A stretch of 51,831 nt of DNA from Ichthyosporea sp. XGB-2017a (taxonomy: Eukaryota > Opisthokonta > Ichthyosporea), in the NCBI GenBank assembly GCA_002811675.1, contig PDIM01010350.1, positions 12,469 through 64,299 on the forward strand, written 5' to 3'. Below are positions 1 to 8,784 of the stretch, in pieces (position 1 is the first letter of the stretch; every line of letters starts with the position of its first letter). A program made the translations under genes and the position numbers. The notes beneath the pieces were generated by a model. It saw nothing but the letters and a program-made list of their open reading frames with translations. It had not been told where the DNA came from and did not search any database.

Positions 1-29
1 AAAAAAAAAAAAAAAAAAAATATATAAAA

Positions 30-80
<51 letters not shown>
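1..80. repeat. poly-A low-complexity scaffold edge
   Basis: Almost pure A with one short TA-rich interruption. It may be a real homopolymer or a collapsed edge next to an assembly break. No coding signal is seen. Confidence 0.8.
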
Positions 81-81
<1 letters not shown>

Positions 82-783
82 CAAAAAAGAACAGCAGCAA
101 TTATTACAAAAGGAAATAAAAAAAACAAAAACAAAAACAAAAGAAGCAGCCAATTCAGCACAGCGCCCCGCAGGCGGAATCGAAACTGGGGCGATGTATG
201 GAGATTTCCATAATAAACCAGTCTAAAAATTGCAATGACCTAAAGGTCGGCTCGCTCGCCATTTTCTTCTTTAGGGTTATAGATAGTAGGGCAAATTCCA
301 GGAGCCAATCAGAAGACGCCCTAAAAGTGTATCTAAATTGTCGATCAGTAAGGAGGAATCCCTCGCAAGCTCGCTCGATAATATAATTAATAATATCCTT
401 GAAAGTTGAAGGTACCGAGGGGAGACCCACTAATTAGGTACCGAGGGAATGTACTGCTTGCAAGTTAATTGCATGATTGATGCAGCTGTGCACAGTGCAG
501 ATGCAGCAGGGTGTGGGGCAATAATAATAATATAATGGAGTTTCGTGGGTTTATTATTACCACATGTATGGAATTATAAGAGGAAGCGAACTGTGACTGG
601 TGTTGATTGGGTTGAGTCTTTGTTGGGATTTGTGGACTTGTAGTTGGGGATCAACAGGCGTTGGGGCTGATTGTTCTTGGCGGATTAGATTTAGTTTACA
701 TTAGATTAGGAAGCAGTGGAAAGAAACAATCCAGGGGTGGGAAAAGGCTATAGGGACTGGTAGTAGGTGCGTGTTACAGTATT
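81..783. promoter_or_regulatory. 5' region of the gamma-glutamyltransferase gene
   Basis: No convincing gene lies here; the short frames on both strands have no recognisable content, and the longest one starts with GTG. A CCAAT box sits at 305-309 inside CCAATCAGA. A 12-base direct repeat (AGGTACCGAGGG) occurs at 410-421 and 436-447. A CAGCTG palindrome and TGCA-rich sequence lie near 480-515. This is presumably promoter and 5' leader for the gene at 784; the role is inferred. Confidence 0.4.
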
Positions 784-2919
784 ATGGTGAAGTACCTGGA
801 CCAGGGACGGGTGGAGGAGGTACCTCTCTGTGTGGTGAAGACTGTGAGTGGGGGGGAGCATGAAGATGGTGAAGGGAGGCGATATATGCAGCTGAATGAG
901 AGTGCTACTGGGGCAGAAGACGGCGAGATATCTGATTTTGTTGGGGGAAGACGGCGCGGTGAAGGGGGTCGAGGGATTGTGGATGCTGAGGAGGAAGATT
1001 GTGAATTTAGTGGCGAGGTAGATGAAAGGGAGGGATTGGTGCGTGGAGGGCGAATCCGTGGAGGTGATGTTGTCATTGAAGATGGGATAGATGCAAATGG
1101 CCACCACAGTGGCCATGGTAATCGCTTAGCCCGAAGTCGACTGTTGGCGAAGAAAGATGGTATTGAGGAGGCTGAAGGGGGCAATAGTGAGCAAGACTAT
1201 AAGGTGTTTGTGCGAGAAAGCCGAATTCGGAGTACTCTGAGCTGCTTTGCGGGTGTTGGTATTGGTGCTGTGATCATGCTGTCAGTCTACGTCGTGACGT
1301 TTGTATTGAGTAAACTGATCTACGGGGGATCCTTTGTGAGCGTGCCGCATGGGGCTGTTGCAGCTGATGTGGAGCAGTGTAGTGTGGTGGGTGTGGATAT
1401 CCTGAAGAAAGGAGGAAGCTCTGTTGATTCTGCTATTGCCTCCATGTTGTGTCTGGGTGTGATCAATACCTTTTCTTCAGGCATTGGTGGTGGTGGTTTC
1501 ATGTTGATATTTGCAGGGTCCAACACGGAGGTTATTGACTTTAGGGAAGTCGCACCAAAAGCTGCGCACCGTGATATGTTTGCAAACGTGACTGACGGAT
1601 CGGTCATCGGAGGGCTTGGGATTGGAGTACCAGGGGAATTGAAAGGATTTGCACTTGCTCACAAGAAACATGGAGTTCTCCCATGGGAAACCATCTTCCA
1701 GCCCGCAATAGATATTGCACTCAATGGTTTTATTGTCCCGAACCAGCTTGCAACAGTTGTAAAGGATATGGAAAAGGAAATTGTGGGCAACCCAGTGCTG
1801 AAATCTGTGTATGCCCCCAATGGCGTTCTTATCCAGGCTGGTGATACTTTAAGGAGGCCAAAACTGGGCAAAACACTGAAGCTTATTGCTCTTAAGGGTG
1901 CGGATGAGTTTTATACGGGAAGTATTGCCAATTTGATTGTCTCGGAAATCCAAGAAAATGGAGGTGTGATTACCAAGGAGGATCTAAAGGAGTATAAGCC
2001 TGAGGTCCGAACACCAGTTTCCACGAAGTACCAAGGATACACAGTTCTGTCAGCTCCGGCACCTGCATCAGGTGGGGTCCTAATTGATATATTGAACATC
2101 CTCGAGGGATATAATTTCTCACCTAATGACACAAAGAATGCCACGACCTATCATCGTATTATCGAAGCCTTTAAATTTGCGTATGCAAAGCGTACAAGTT
2201 TGGGAGATCCGAAATTCACTGACATCGAGAAACTTGTTAAGCAAATGCTGGATAAAAAGTATGGAGAGCAACAGCGAAAGAAAATTGAAGACGGAAAGAC
2301 GTTTCCTACCGACTATTACGGACCTCATTATGACGTAGAGCCAACCCCAGGAACGTCCCATTTGAGCGTTCTTGGCCCAGACAATACAGCGGTTGCGGTC
2401 ACGTCTACTGTTAACTTAATATTTGGTTCACAGGTCATGTCCAATTCTACTGGGATACTCTTCAACGACCAGATGGATGATTTTTCTCTACCTCATACTA
2501 CGAATTTTTTCGGAGTGGAGCCATCCAAAGCCAACTTTATTCAGGCGGGAAAAAGGCCGCTTTCATCCTGTTCTCCCACGGTGATAACAAAAAATGGAAA
2601 AGTACGTATGGTTGTCGGTGCTTCTGGTGGTACACGAATCACGACCAGCACAGCGATGATGATTCTGGATGTTCTTTCCTTTGGTATGCCAGTAGACAAA
2701 GCAATGCGGGCTCCACGGATCCATCACCAGCTTCTTCCGGACTCTGTCTACATGGAAGAGGATTTCCCCCATGATATCGTTCTTGAATTACGCAAATATG
2801 GCCATAAGTTCATCACACCCATGCCCCGTGCCAACGTCCAGGGAATCTGGAGAGATAATTCTAATTTCCTTAATGCAACTTCGGATATGAGAAAGGGAGG
2901 CGTTGCCAAATTATACTGA
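784..2919 (+). CDS. gamma-glutamyltransferase, type II membrane protein
   Basis: Single-exon gene of 711 aa. Family role: gamma-glutamyltransferases cleave the gamma-glutamyl bond of glutathione and transfer it to water or amino acids outside the cell or in a vacuole. Residues 1-150 are acidic and Gly-rich, probably cytosolic. A hydrophobic segment at 154-176 would anchor the protein with the enzyme on the far side. The enzyme domain starts near 185 (GAVAADVEQCSVVG, then SGIGGGGFM). The autoprocessing nucleophile is T524 in PGTSHLSV, which splits the chain into large and small subunits. Downstream motifs STVNLIFGS, MDDFSLP, KRPLSSCSPT and GASGGTRITT match eukaryotic enzymes. The N-terminal tail is much longer than in animal homologues; M37 is a possible later start. 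It converges on DXO with 119 bases between stop codons. Confidence 0.95.
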   Translation: MVKYLDQGRVEEVPLCVVKTVSGGEHEDGEGRRYMQLNESATGAEDGEISDFVGGRRRGEGGRGIVDAEEEDCEFSGEVDEREGLVRGGRIRGGDVVIEDGIDANGHHSGHGNRLARSRLLAKKDGIEEAEGGNSEQDYKVFVRESRIRSTLSCFAGVGIGAVIMLSVYVVTFVLSKLIYGGSFVSVPHGAVAADVEQCSVVGVDILKKGGSSVDSAIASMLCLGVINTFSSGIGGGGFMLIFAGSNTEVIDFREVAPKAAHRDMFANVTDGSVIGGLGIGVPGELKGFALAHKKHGVLPWETIFQPAIDIALNGFIVPNQLATVVKDMEKEIVGNPVLKSVYAPNGVLIQAGDTLRRPKLGKTLKLIALKGADEFYTGSIANLIVSEIQENGGVITKEDLKEYKPEVRTPVSTKYQGYTVLSAPAPASGGVLIDILNILEGYNFSPNDTKNATTYHRIIEAFKFAYAKRTSLGDPKFTDIEKLVKQMLDKKYGEQQRKKIEDGKTFPTDYYGPHYDVEPTPGTSHLSVLGPDNTAVAVTSTVNLIFGSQVMSNSTGILFNDQMDDFSLPHTTNFFGVEPSKANFIQAGKRPLSSCSPTVITKNGKVRMVVGASGGTRITTSTAMMILDVLSFGMPVDKAMRAPRIHHQLLPDSVYMEEDFPHDIVLELRKYGHKFITPMPRANVQGIWRDNSNFLNATSDMRKGGVAKLY

Positions 2920-2971
2920 TTGCACGATTTATGTGCCTCTTGACTTTGCAGAATTTAATGCAACCATTGTT

Positions 2972-2977
2972 AATAAA
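2972..2977 (+). terminator. poly(A) signal of the gamma-glutamyltransferase gene
   Basis: AATAAA 53 bases past the stop codon, the usual spacing for a eukaryotic polyadenylation signal. Confidence 0.6.
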
Positions 2978-3038
2978 ACGTCAGAGCGGAATTCACCCCT
3001 CTTCTTTTCATCTCCACCTCTCATTCGTTTCTTTTTTT

Positions 3039-4247
3039 TTACGCACTTTTGCTAGCTTGATGACTTTGTGGTTGGACTCGCTTTGATGTTTCCCGCTCAA
3101 CAACCCCCGGAAACCATTCTGGGAAACCTTCGCCTGAAACAGGCCGAAGAATGACCTGGTCATTTGCGCTATATTCAGCAATGTAATATACATCTTCCTT
3201 CACTTCACGTTGAAGAAGAGAGAGGAAGCAATTGGTGAAATCAAGACATTCATTGGCATCCCACAATCCCCGACACATGGATGGGATGGACAACGTGTCA
3301 AAGCTGGAATTTTTCACCAATAAGCCGTCGTCATGAAACCCACAAACAATCTTCGGCACGCCTGCCAAGAAACTCTGAATCCAGAACTTCATCAATTTGT
3401 ATCGCGCAAAGCTTCTATTCTGACGTTCATTTGTAATAGAACGGCTGGTTTTCAGTTCCACAAGGCGCATAGACGACCCATTGGTGCCTTCTGCAGAGTG
3501 GCTCCGTGCGTTAGGCCCATCTTCATAGCAGTCAATCTCAGCTCCCATAACAATAACATGCTTCCCTAGAGTCAAGCGAAGTATAATACAAGCCTCGCTC
3601 TTTGCATGCATCTCTACAGTCTTTGCTTCCTTTTCTGGGGAAAGAGGTGCACTGCTACCCTCCCCTGCTTGCTCCTTTTCACAGCTGACCACCTCAAATC
3701 TTCTTCCAATGTAGTTGAAGCGCTTCATTTCAGGTCTTTCCGTATCATTGTTCTTATCCTCCATCTTAACAACGTCAAGATAAATGATCCCTTCCTTGTC
3801 CCGGTACACCCCGATCTTCCATTCATTCTTCCTCGAGTACACTGTGCTCATTATTTTGTTAAAGTTATTACGATATGACACGAATTGCACCTTATTTCGC
3901 TTGAAATCAAACCCCCGCGACTTTAAGGTGCCTGTGATGCAGCTCAAATCCGCCTCAGACTCCTTCTCCACAAAGTGCTCGTGCCCAATAGTCAGATCCG
4001 TTCCCAGTGGCGCCTCCTTATAACGCAAAGGACGATGGCTTCTCGACCGCGGAGTGAATCCTTCCTCAGTTTTTGAAAAAGCTCCAATCAACTCAGGTCG
4101 TGCGAAAAAAACTCTCTTTTGGTCCCTCCCCAGATCTCTCCATGCCGGAAGCCGCATGATCCCCCCACCTGTATTTGTACCCCCCACAGCCGTATCCAAT
4201 TTGACCCTCTTTGCGGGGGAATCCTCAGCACCTTCAGCAGAGGACAT
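3039..4247 (-). CDS. DXO/RAI1 family decapping exoribonuclease
   Basis: 402 aa, one exon. The family removes faulty or non-canonical 5' caps (including NAD caps) from RNA and can degrade the body 5'-3'; RAI1 partners the nuclear exonuclease Rat1/XRN2. The active-site motifs are in order: GRRFE (181-185), GAEID with E237, VELKT with E264 and K266, then KFWIQSFLAGVP with K287 and Q291. These are the metal-binding and catalytic residues of the fold. The motif after the last one reads GFHDDG where animal enzymes have GFRD. The N-terminus carries a short basic AKRVKLD-like stretch (12-18) resembling a nuclear localisation signal. The start is the first ATG. It is divergent from the secreted-protein gene and convergent with the gamma-glutamyltransferase gene. 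Confidence 0.93.
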   Translation of the reverse strand: MSSAEGAEDSPAKRVKLDTAVGGTNTGGGIMRLPAWRDLGRDQKRVFFARPELIGAFSKTEEGFTPRSRSHRPLRYKEAPLGTDLTIGHEHFVEKESEADLSCITGTLKSRGFDFKRNKVQFVSYRNNFNKIMSTVYSRKNEWKIGVYRDKEGIIYLDVVKMEDKNNDTERPEMKRFNYIGRRFEVVSCEKEQAGEGSSAPLSPEKEAKTVEMHAKSEACIILRLTLGKHVIVMGAEIDCYEDGPNARSHSAEGTNGSSMRLVELKTSRSITNERQNRSFARYKLMKFWIQSFLAGVPKIVCGFHDDGLLVKNSSFDTLSIPSMCRGLWDANECLDFTNCFLSLLQREVKEDVYYIAEYSANDQVILRPVSGEGFPEWFPGVVERETSKRVQPQSHQASKSA

Positions 4248-5411
4248 TATGTACTACGTTTATAAATCCAGTTACATTGAAAACTACAAATGCAACGCAT
4301 TTTTTTTTTGGTTTTGTCTGGTGGTGGATTTTCCGTTTGAGCAGGTCTAATAACCCTTACCACCTCTTGAGGTGTTCTAGTTCAATGGTATAAATGAGAG
4401 GACGTCAAGGGGAACCACCACTAAAGAAGAAAAAGGTACCGCGTGGTGGAGACAAGAAGAGAGAGAGAGATTTGCTTTGTTGTTGGTGCTAATTTAGATT
4501 CATCTGATTCAACTGATTGGTTGAAAGGTAAGCTGATTTCCTTTTTTTGTTTATTTGATTGACTTATTTTTATGTTGCCTTTCTCTTGTGCTTGCGCTTT
4601 CTCGCTTCCGTCTTTGCGGGGCCTTTGTCTTGTGCTTGTGCTTTCTCGCTTCCGTCTTTCTGGGACCTTTAAAATGCAGGAATACAGCAGCACGGGGATC
4701 TTCTCTATCCCTGCGGCTTCCTTGAGTCCTGCTAGATCAACCCCCAGTGGTGGCGAGAGAGAGGGATTGAAGTTTTGTGTTGTAACTTGATTCCTCATTT
4801 CTCTTTGTGTCTTCTAACTCTACTTAACACGGACCACACCATACAGGAAACTAACTTTTCTTTTCTTTTTCTTTTATGCTTGACAGTGTTTCTATGGGGG
4901 ATTGGTGTCCCCTTTGGCTGCCTTGATCCTTCTCTCCTGGAAAGGAAGTGACTCTCCGTGGAGGTGTTGTGTGCTGCCCTCATTTGTGAGTGTGGGTGTA
5001 CCTGTAGCTGTACTCACAAATGTGCGTGGCTCTCTCTGTCTCTGTCCTCGTCCATCCATGTGAGATAGGCCTTTCCGCTAGAGAGGCCCATCCCTTTTGC
5101 TTCCCTTCCCTGGGACACACAAATAAAGGGAGGTTGAATAAATAAAAATAAGCGAGCACGGTCAGGCGGGGTAGTGCTGCATTTTTTTATTTTATTTTTC
5201 TTCTTCTTGCAGAGGCTTTTATTTCATATTTCCTGTTATTTGTCACTTGAGGGTGATGTCTATTTGATATTTCTCTACTGGATCTGGAAAGGTGGGGAAG
5301 AGAGAGGAAGTAAGTACCTGTCTGTCTGGTGGACGAGATAAAGGACGAGGAGTGCAAGAGGGGGATTTGACTTGTGCAAAGGTGGGTGTGATTGATTATT
5401 GAGGTTAAAAT
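4248..5411. other. shared 5' region between DXO and the secreted-protein gene
   Basis: 1.16 kb with no supportable coding gene. It holds a 44-bp tandem repeat (listed separately). It also holds splice-like signals on the + strand: GGTAAGC at 4527-4533, a TGCAG at 4675-4679, GTGAGT near 4985, and a strong pyrimidine-rich acceptor ending in AG at 5211-5212. These suggest a spliced 5' leader for the gene at 5412. That is an inference from the signals only. Confidence 0.35.
4578..4665. repeat. 44-bp tandem repeat, two copies
   Basis: Copies at 4578-4621 and 4622-4665 differ at only a few positions, and a partial third copy (CCTTT) follows. The unit is pyrimidine-rich and carries a CTTGTGCTTG core. 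It lies inside the candidate 5'-leader intron. Confidence 0.9.
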
Positions 5412-6233
5412 ATGTGTGCGAGTTTCCTGAAGGGTGTGGTGGTGCTGTCGACTGTGTTGGTGCTATGTGGAGTGGTTGTAGAGGGGGCTCCTTCTAGTTT
5501 GGAGAATCAATGGGCTGGCGGTACCTCTATGGGCCCTTTAGGGCAGTCTGAAGCAAGAGTGGAGGAAGAAAAGGGGGAGAGGGAGGTCTATTTGGTAGAT
5601 AAAGATATGCTTCCCGACCCCGAAATGGTTTTTGTTGTGAATGTGACTTTGACTGTTGACTCCCTCTCGTCTTCTTCTACTGGACCCTTGTCTGTATCTG
5701 AAACAGTCAAGTATATCGCTTACAGGCAAAACTCTTTTAACACATGGGGGAAGCCGCTAATTCACATGAATTCCCGAAAAGTAGAAATGCTTAGATTTGA
5801 TTTGTCGTCCCTTAATCTATACCCGATATTAATGTATCCAACTATTTCACACAAGTGGATGGACTCACAATATGAATTCGAAATTGATCCAAAGTATAGC
5901 TTCATAGATCTGGTAAACTTCTCGCTTGGAGGAAAGCCTCCACGAATCGAAGATTTCGAGCTGGTAAGAGTGAATGCAACCGACACGGAGGAAGAAGACA
6001 TGTTCCTGCAGAAGAGAGCCCCCTTGCCTGTGACCTTGAAGCCGGGAACACAGCAGAAGCTCTCTCTCCAGTTCCAGAATGCGGGATTGTTGGATCAGAA
6101 TACTTTCACAGGCGCAAAAGCCCTTCTCTCAAACTCCATCCAACTGCCATTTCTGATTACTATTCACGCGGATGTTGACTGGGATGCATATAACGTTGGT
6201 GAGGAGGAGGAGGAGATAGGCGGGCCACAATAG
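5412..6233 (+). CDS. secreted or ER-lumenal protein of unknown family
   Basis: 273 aa, one exon. I do not recognise a family. Residues 1-25 form a clear signal peptide (hydrophobic core VVVLSTVLVLCGVVV, probable cleavage near A26). No second membrane segment is seen, so the product is likely secreted or lumenal. Three N-glycosylation sequons lie at N77, N169 and N188. The mature part looks beta-rich, with alternating hydrophobic residues such as MVFVVNVTLTV (72-82). It has no cysteines beyond the signal peptide. The tail is acidic (GEEEEE, 263-268). The ER translocon subunit TRAP-beta and LEA-2-like folds were considered, but no diagnostic motif supports either. The upstream DXO gene is divergent; the CysRS gene follows on the same strand. 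Confidence 0.75.
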   Translation: MCASFLKGVVVLSTVLVLCGVVVEGAPSSLENQWAGGTSMGPLGQSEARVEEEKGEREVYLVDKDMLPDPEMVFVVNVTLTVDSLSSSSTGPLSVSETVKYIAYRQNSFNTWGKPLIHMNSRKVEMLRFDLSSLNLYPILMYPTISHKWMDSQYEFEIDPKYSFIDLVNFSLGGKPPRIEDFELVRVNATDTEEEDMFLQKRAPLPVTLKPGTQQKLSLQFQNAGLLDQNTFTGAKALLSNSIQLPFLITIHADVDWDAYNVGEEEEEIGGPQ

Positions 6234-6266
6234 GCAGGCACAAGACTCCTCCAGAGTGCCAAATAG

Positions 6267-6272
6267 AATAAA
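6267..6272 (+). terminator. poly(A) signal of the secreted-protein gene
   Basis: AATAAA 34 bases past the stop, followed closely by further AATAAA-like A-rich sequence. Confidence 0.55.
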
Positions 6273-6519
6273 ATAAAAGGAAATAAAAAAAAGAGGGGCG
6301 CGAGGAGTTGTTGTTTTTGTTTCAAAAGTTTAATTTTTGGGAGGACTTTGTTTGTTTTGGAGTTTTTAGGGTGATTTCTTTGTTGCTGGTTGATTTTGGT
6401 TGTTGTGTGAAGAGGGAAGAGGGTAGTGGAGTAGTAAAGAGTATAAAGTAGACCAGGCGCACTGGCCTTTTAAGTGAACAAGTGTTTGTGCCGCGTGATT
6501 AGTGAGGTAGGGAGGGGCC

Positions 6520-8643
6520 ATGCGAGGTGGTGGGAAAGTGTTGTTACAGCAGCTGGGGAGGCAGATACACGGGTATGGAAAGGGGTATGGGTTATTCTGG
6601 AGAAGGAGCTGCCATCTGGAGCCCCTGCTGTATCGTTGGATGAGTAGCAGTAGCAAGATTAAACTGGGATGCACGTCTGTGGAGCGGAGACAGCCGCTGG
6701 AATGGGTGATGCCAGAGGGTGGCGAGGATACGGGAGTGCGGGTGATGAATAATCTTACAAAGAAGAAGGAGCCTTTAATTGTTCGGGCGGGTGGAGAGCC
6801 TATATCTTGGTATATCTGCGGTCCCACTGTGTATGATCAGTCTCATATAGGCCATGCCTGCTGCTATGTGCGGTTTGATATCCTCCGACGAGTACTAATG
6901 GACTATTTCAGAAGGGATGTGTATTTCGTAATGGGGATGACAGATATCGATGACAAGATTATTGATCGTGCTCGCGAATTAAAAGTGTCTCATGTGAAAT
7001 TGGCTCGCAGCTGTGAAGCCTCGTTTCTGCGAGATTTACAGAACCTGAATGTGCTTTCACCGAATGTGATTGTGCGGGTCACTGAGCACATTGACGAAAT
7101 CATTGCCTTTGCGGAAAAGATTGTGGGCAATGGGTATGGCTATGTGAGTGGAGGTGACGAGAATGGGGCAGGGAGGAGCGTTTACTTTGATACGCAGGCT
7201 TTCGGAGCAAGATACGGGAAATTAAACCCTTCGAGACAACAGGACGAGGGTGACGGGGAAGTGGAACTACCGACTGGTGAGGGGGAAAAGCGACATCCTA
7301 AGGATTTTGCGCTGTGGAAGTCGATTAAGCGGAGCGATGAACCAGGCTGGGATTCACCGTGGGGGAAAGGACGACCTGGATGGCACATTGAATGCTCTGC
7401 TATGTGCAGTAACATTTTCGGAGACCATCTGGATATTCATTCGGGTGGGATAGATCTTATGTTTCCCCACCACGAGAATGAAATTGCGCAGTGCGAGGCG
7501 CACCATGAAGTGGATCAGTGGGCTAATTATTTTCTGCATTCGGGTCATCTACATGTGGACCATTTGAAAATGAGCAAATCTTTAAAGAACTTTATTACGA
7601 TTAAAGAATTCCTGGGGAAGTATACCGCTGTTCAATTTCGCTTGTTTTGTTTGACAACAAAATACAACAGTCCTATTGACTACTCAGAAACCCAAGTGAA
7701 CTATGCTCTGAGCTTGGAGAGAAAATTACTAAATTTTTTCAATGCGGTGGGAAATCGACTAACAATCGAGCAACGTTATGTGGGCCCCTTAAAGGACATG
7801 TGGACTAACAATGAATTGGAGCTGCTTGACAAATTGGCAGCTGTGCGTGTTGAGGTCGGGGAAGCATTGAGAGATGATTTTGATACACCTTCAGTGCTAC
7901 ATTCAATTATGGATCTCATTTCGAGTTGCAATGTTTATTTGGCATCGAATATACCAGAAGAGCAGCATGTCCCGGAAGAACTTCTGGGCAATGTTGCCTC
8001 CTACATCGACAACCTGCTTCGCCTCTTTGGAATTGAGTTGAATACAAAGTATGAGATGGTGACTAAGAGGACCAGTGAGCTACCATTTATGAACGAAATG
8101 CTTGATTTATTTGTTACTTTTCGAGGAGATGTACGTGCAAGAACCCTTCAAGATTTAAAGAAATGTAAAAATAGACTCAAAGAAAAAGGCCTTTCTGAAG
8201 AGGAAATCAAAGAGCTCAAGACCCAGATCAAAGGGTATGGTGCTATCTTGAGTGAGTGTGACAAAGTACGCGACCGCGTATTCCCCGAACTTGGTGTGGC
8301 GATCAAGGATAGTAAAGAAACGTCTTCATGGGAATTTGTTGACCCAACATCAAGCATTTCCAATGAAAGCAGAGACCATAGGGAGCGGGTAGATTTGCGC
8401 GGAGATACAGAGGAGAAAATTGCATCTGCCAACAAAAAGATGTATTTTGATAATGGAAAGGAAAAGAGAGCAAGTAACCCTCGAAAGTATTTCGAACAAA
8501 CTGGCCTTTTTTCGCAATACGATGAAGCTTCTGGATTTCCTACGCATGACAAAGATGGTGTTGAATTAAGCAAGAATAAGATAAAAAAATGCCAGAAAAT
8601 GTGGCGAAGGTATGTGCATGCGAATGGCAAACGTACTCGCTAA
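6520..8643 (+). CDS. cysteinyl-tRNA synthetase
   Basis: 707 aa, one exon. Class I synthetase that charges tRNA-Cys. The HIGH motif is at 109-112 (SHIGHA) and KMSKS at 350-354. The zinc ligands that select cysteine are C100, C292, H317 and E321 by alignment to the bacterial enzyme (the CGPTVYD, WHIECSAM and FPHHENE motifs). The C-terminal extension beyond about 550, ending in a THDKDGVELSK region, is typical of eukaryotic cytosolic enzymes. Residues 1-40 are rich in Arg, Gly and aromatics, with few acids, and resemble an organelle presequence. M41 (6640) would give a cytosolic form, so one gene may serve two compartments. The first ATG has a G at -3; M41 has a weaker context. Confidence 0.96.
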   Translation: MRGGGKVLLQQLGRQIHGYGKGYGLFWRRSCHLEPLLYRWMSSSSKIKLGCTSVERRQPLEWVMPEGGEDTGVRVMNNLTKKKEPLIVRAGGEPISWYICGPTVYDQSHIGHACCYVRFDILRRVLMDYFRRDVYFVMGMTDIDDKIIDRARELKVSHVKLARSCEASFLRDLQNLNVLSPNVIVRVTEHIDEIIAFAEKIVGNGYGYVSGGDENGAGRSVYFDTQAFGARYGKLNPSRQQDEGDGEVELPTGEGEKRHPKDFALWKSIKRSDEPGWDSPWGKGRPGWHIECSAMCSNIFGDHLDIHSGGIDLMFPHHENEIAQCEAHHEVDQWANYFLHSGHLHVDHLKMSKSLKNFITIKEFLGKYTAVQFRLFCLTTKYNSPIDYSETQVNYALSLERKLLNFFNAVGNRLTIEQRYVGPLKDMWTNNELELLDKLAAVRVEVGEALRDDFDTPSVLHSIMDLISSCNVYLASNIPEEQHVPEELLGNVASYIDNLLRLFGIELNTKYEMVTKRTSELPFMNEMLDLFVTFRGDVRARTLQDLKKCKNRLKEKGLSEEEIKELKTQIKGYGAILSECDKVRDRVFPELGVAIKDSKETSSWEFVDPTSSISNESRDHRERVDLRGDTEEKIASANKKMYFDNGKEKRASNPRKYFEQTGLFSQYDEASGFPTHDKDGVELSKNKIKKCQKMWRRYVHANGKRTR

Positions 8644-8669
8644 TTAGGGTAAACTTGAATATGCTAAGT

Positions 8670-8675
8670 AATAAA
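8670..8675 (+). terminator. poly(A) signal of the CysRS gene
   Basis: AATAAA 27 bases past the stop codon, in the 136-base gap before the convergent CAP-Gly gene. Confidence 0.55.
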
Positions 8676-8778
8676 TAATCGAAATCGACAGACTATGTGT
8701 CAGCGACCAGTTGAATTACTGATGGCGAAGCCGTTTCTTTTACATTGTTGCTCTGAAATTGACGCCCAGGATAGAACT

Positions 8779-8784
8779 TTTATT
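8779..8784 (-). terminator. poly(A)-like signal nested with the CAP-Gly stop codon
   Basis: On the minus strand the hexamer AATAAA contains the TAA stop codon of the gene (8780-8782). The same nesting is seen in the golgin and DNA2 genes. Confidence 0.45.

Noticed and set aside
155-430. 91-codon minus frame
   Set aside because: Starts with GTG, has no recognisable content and lies in the leader region of the first gene.
4343-4440. tRNA-like A-box sequence (TAGTTCAATGGTA)
   Set aside because: No B-box (GGTTCRANNCC) and no cloverleaf can be drawn around it.
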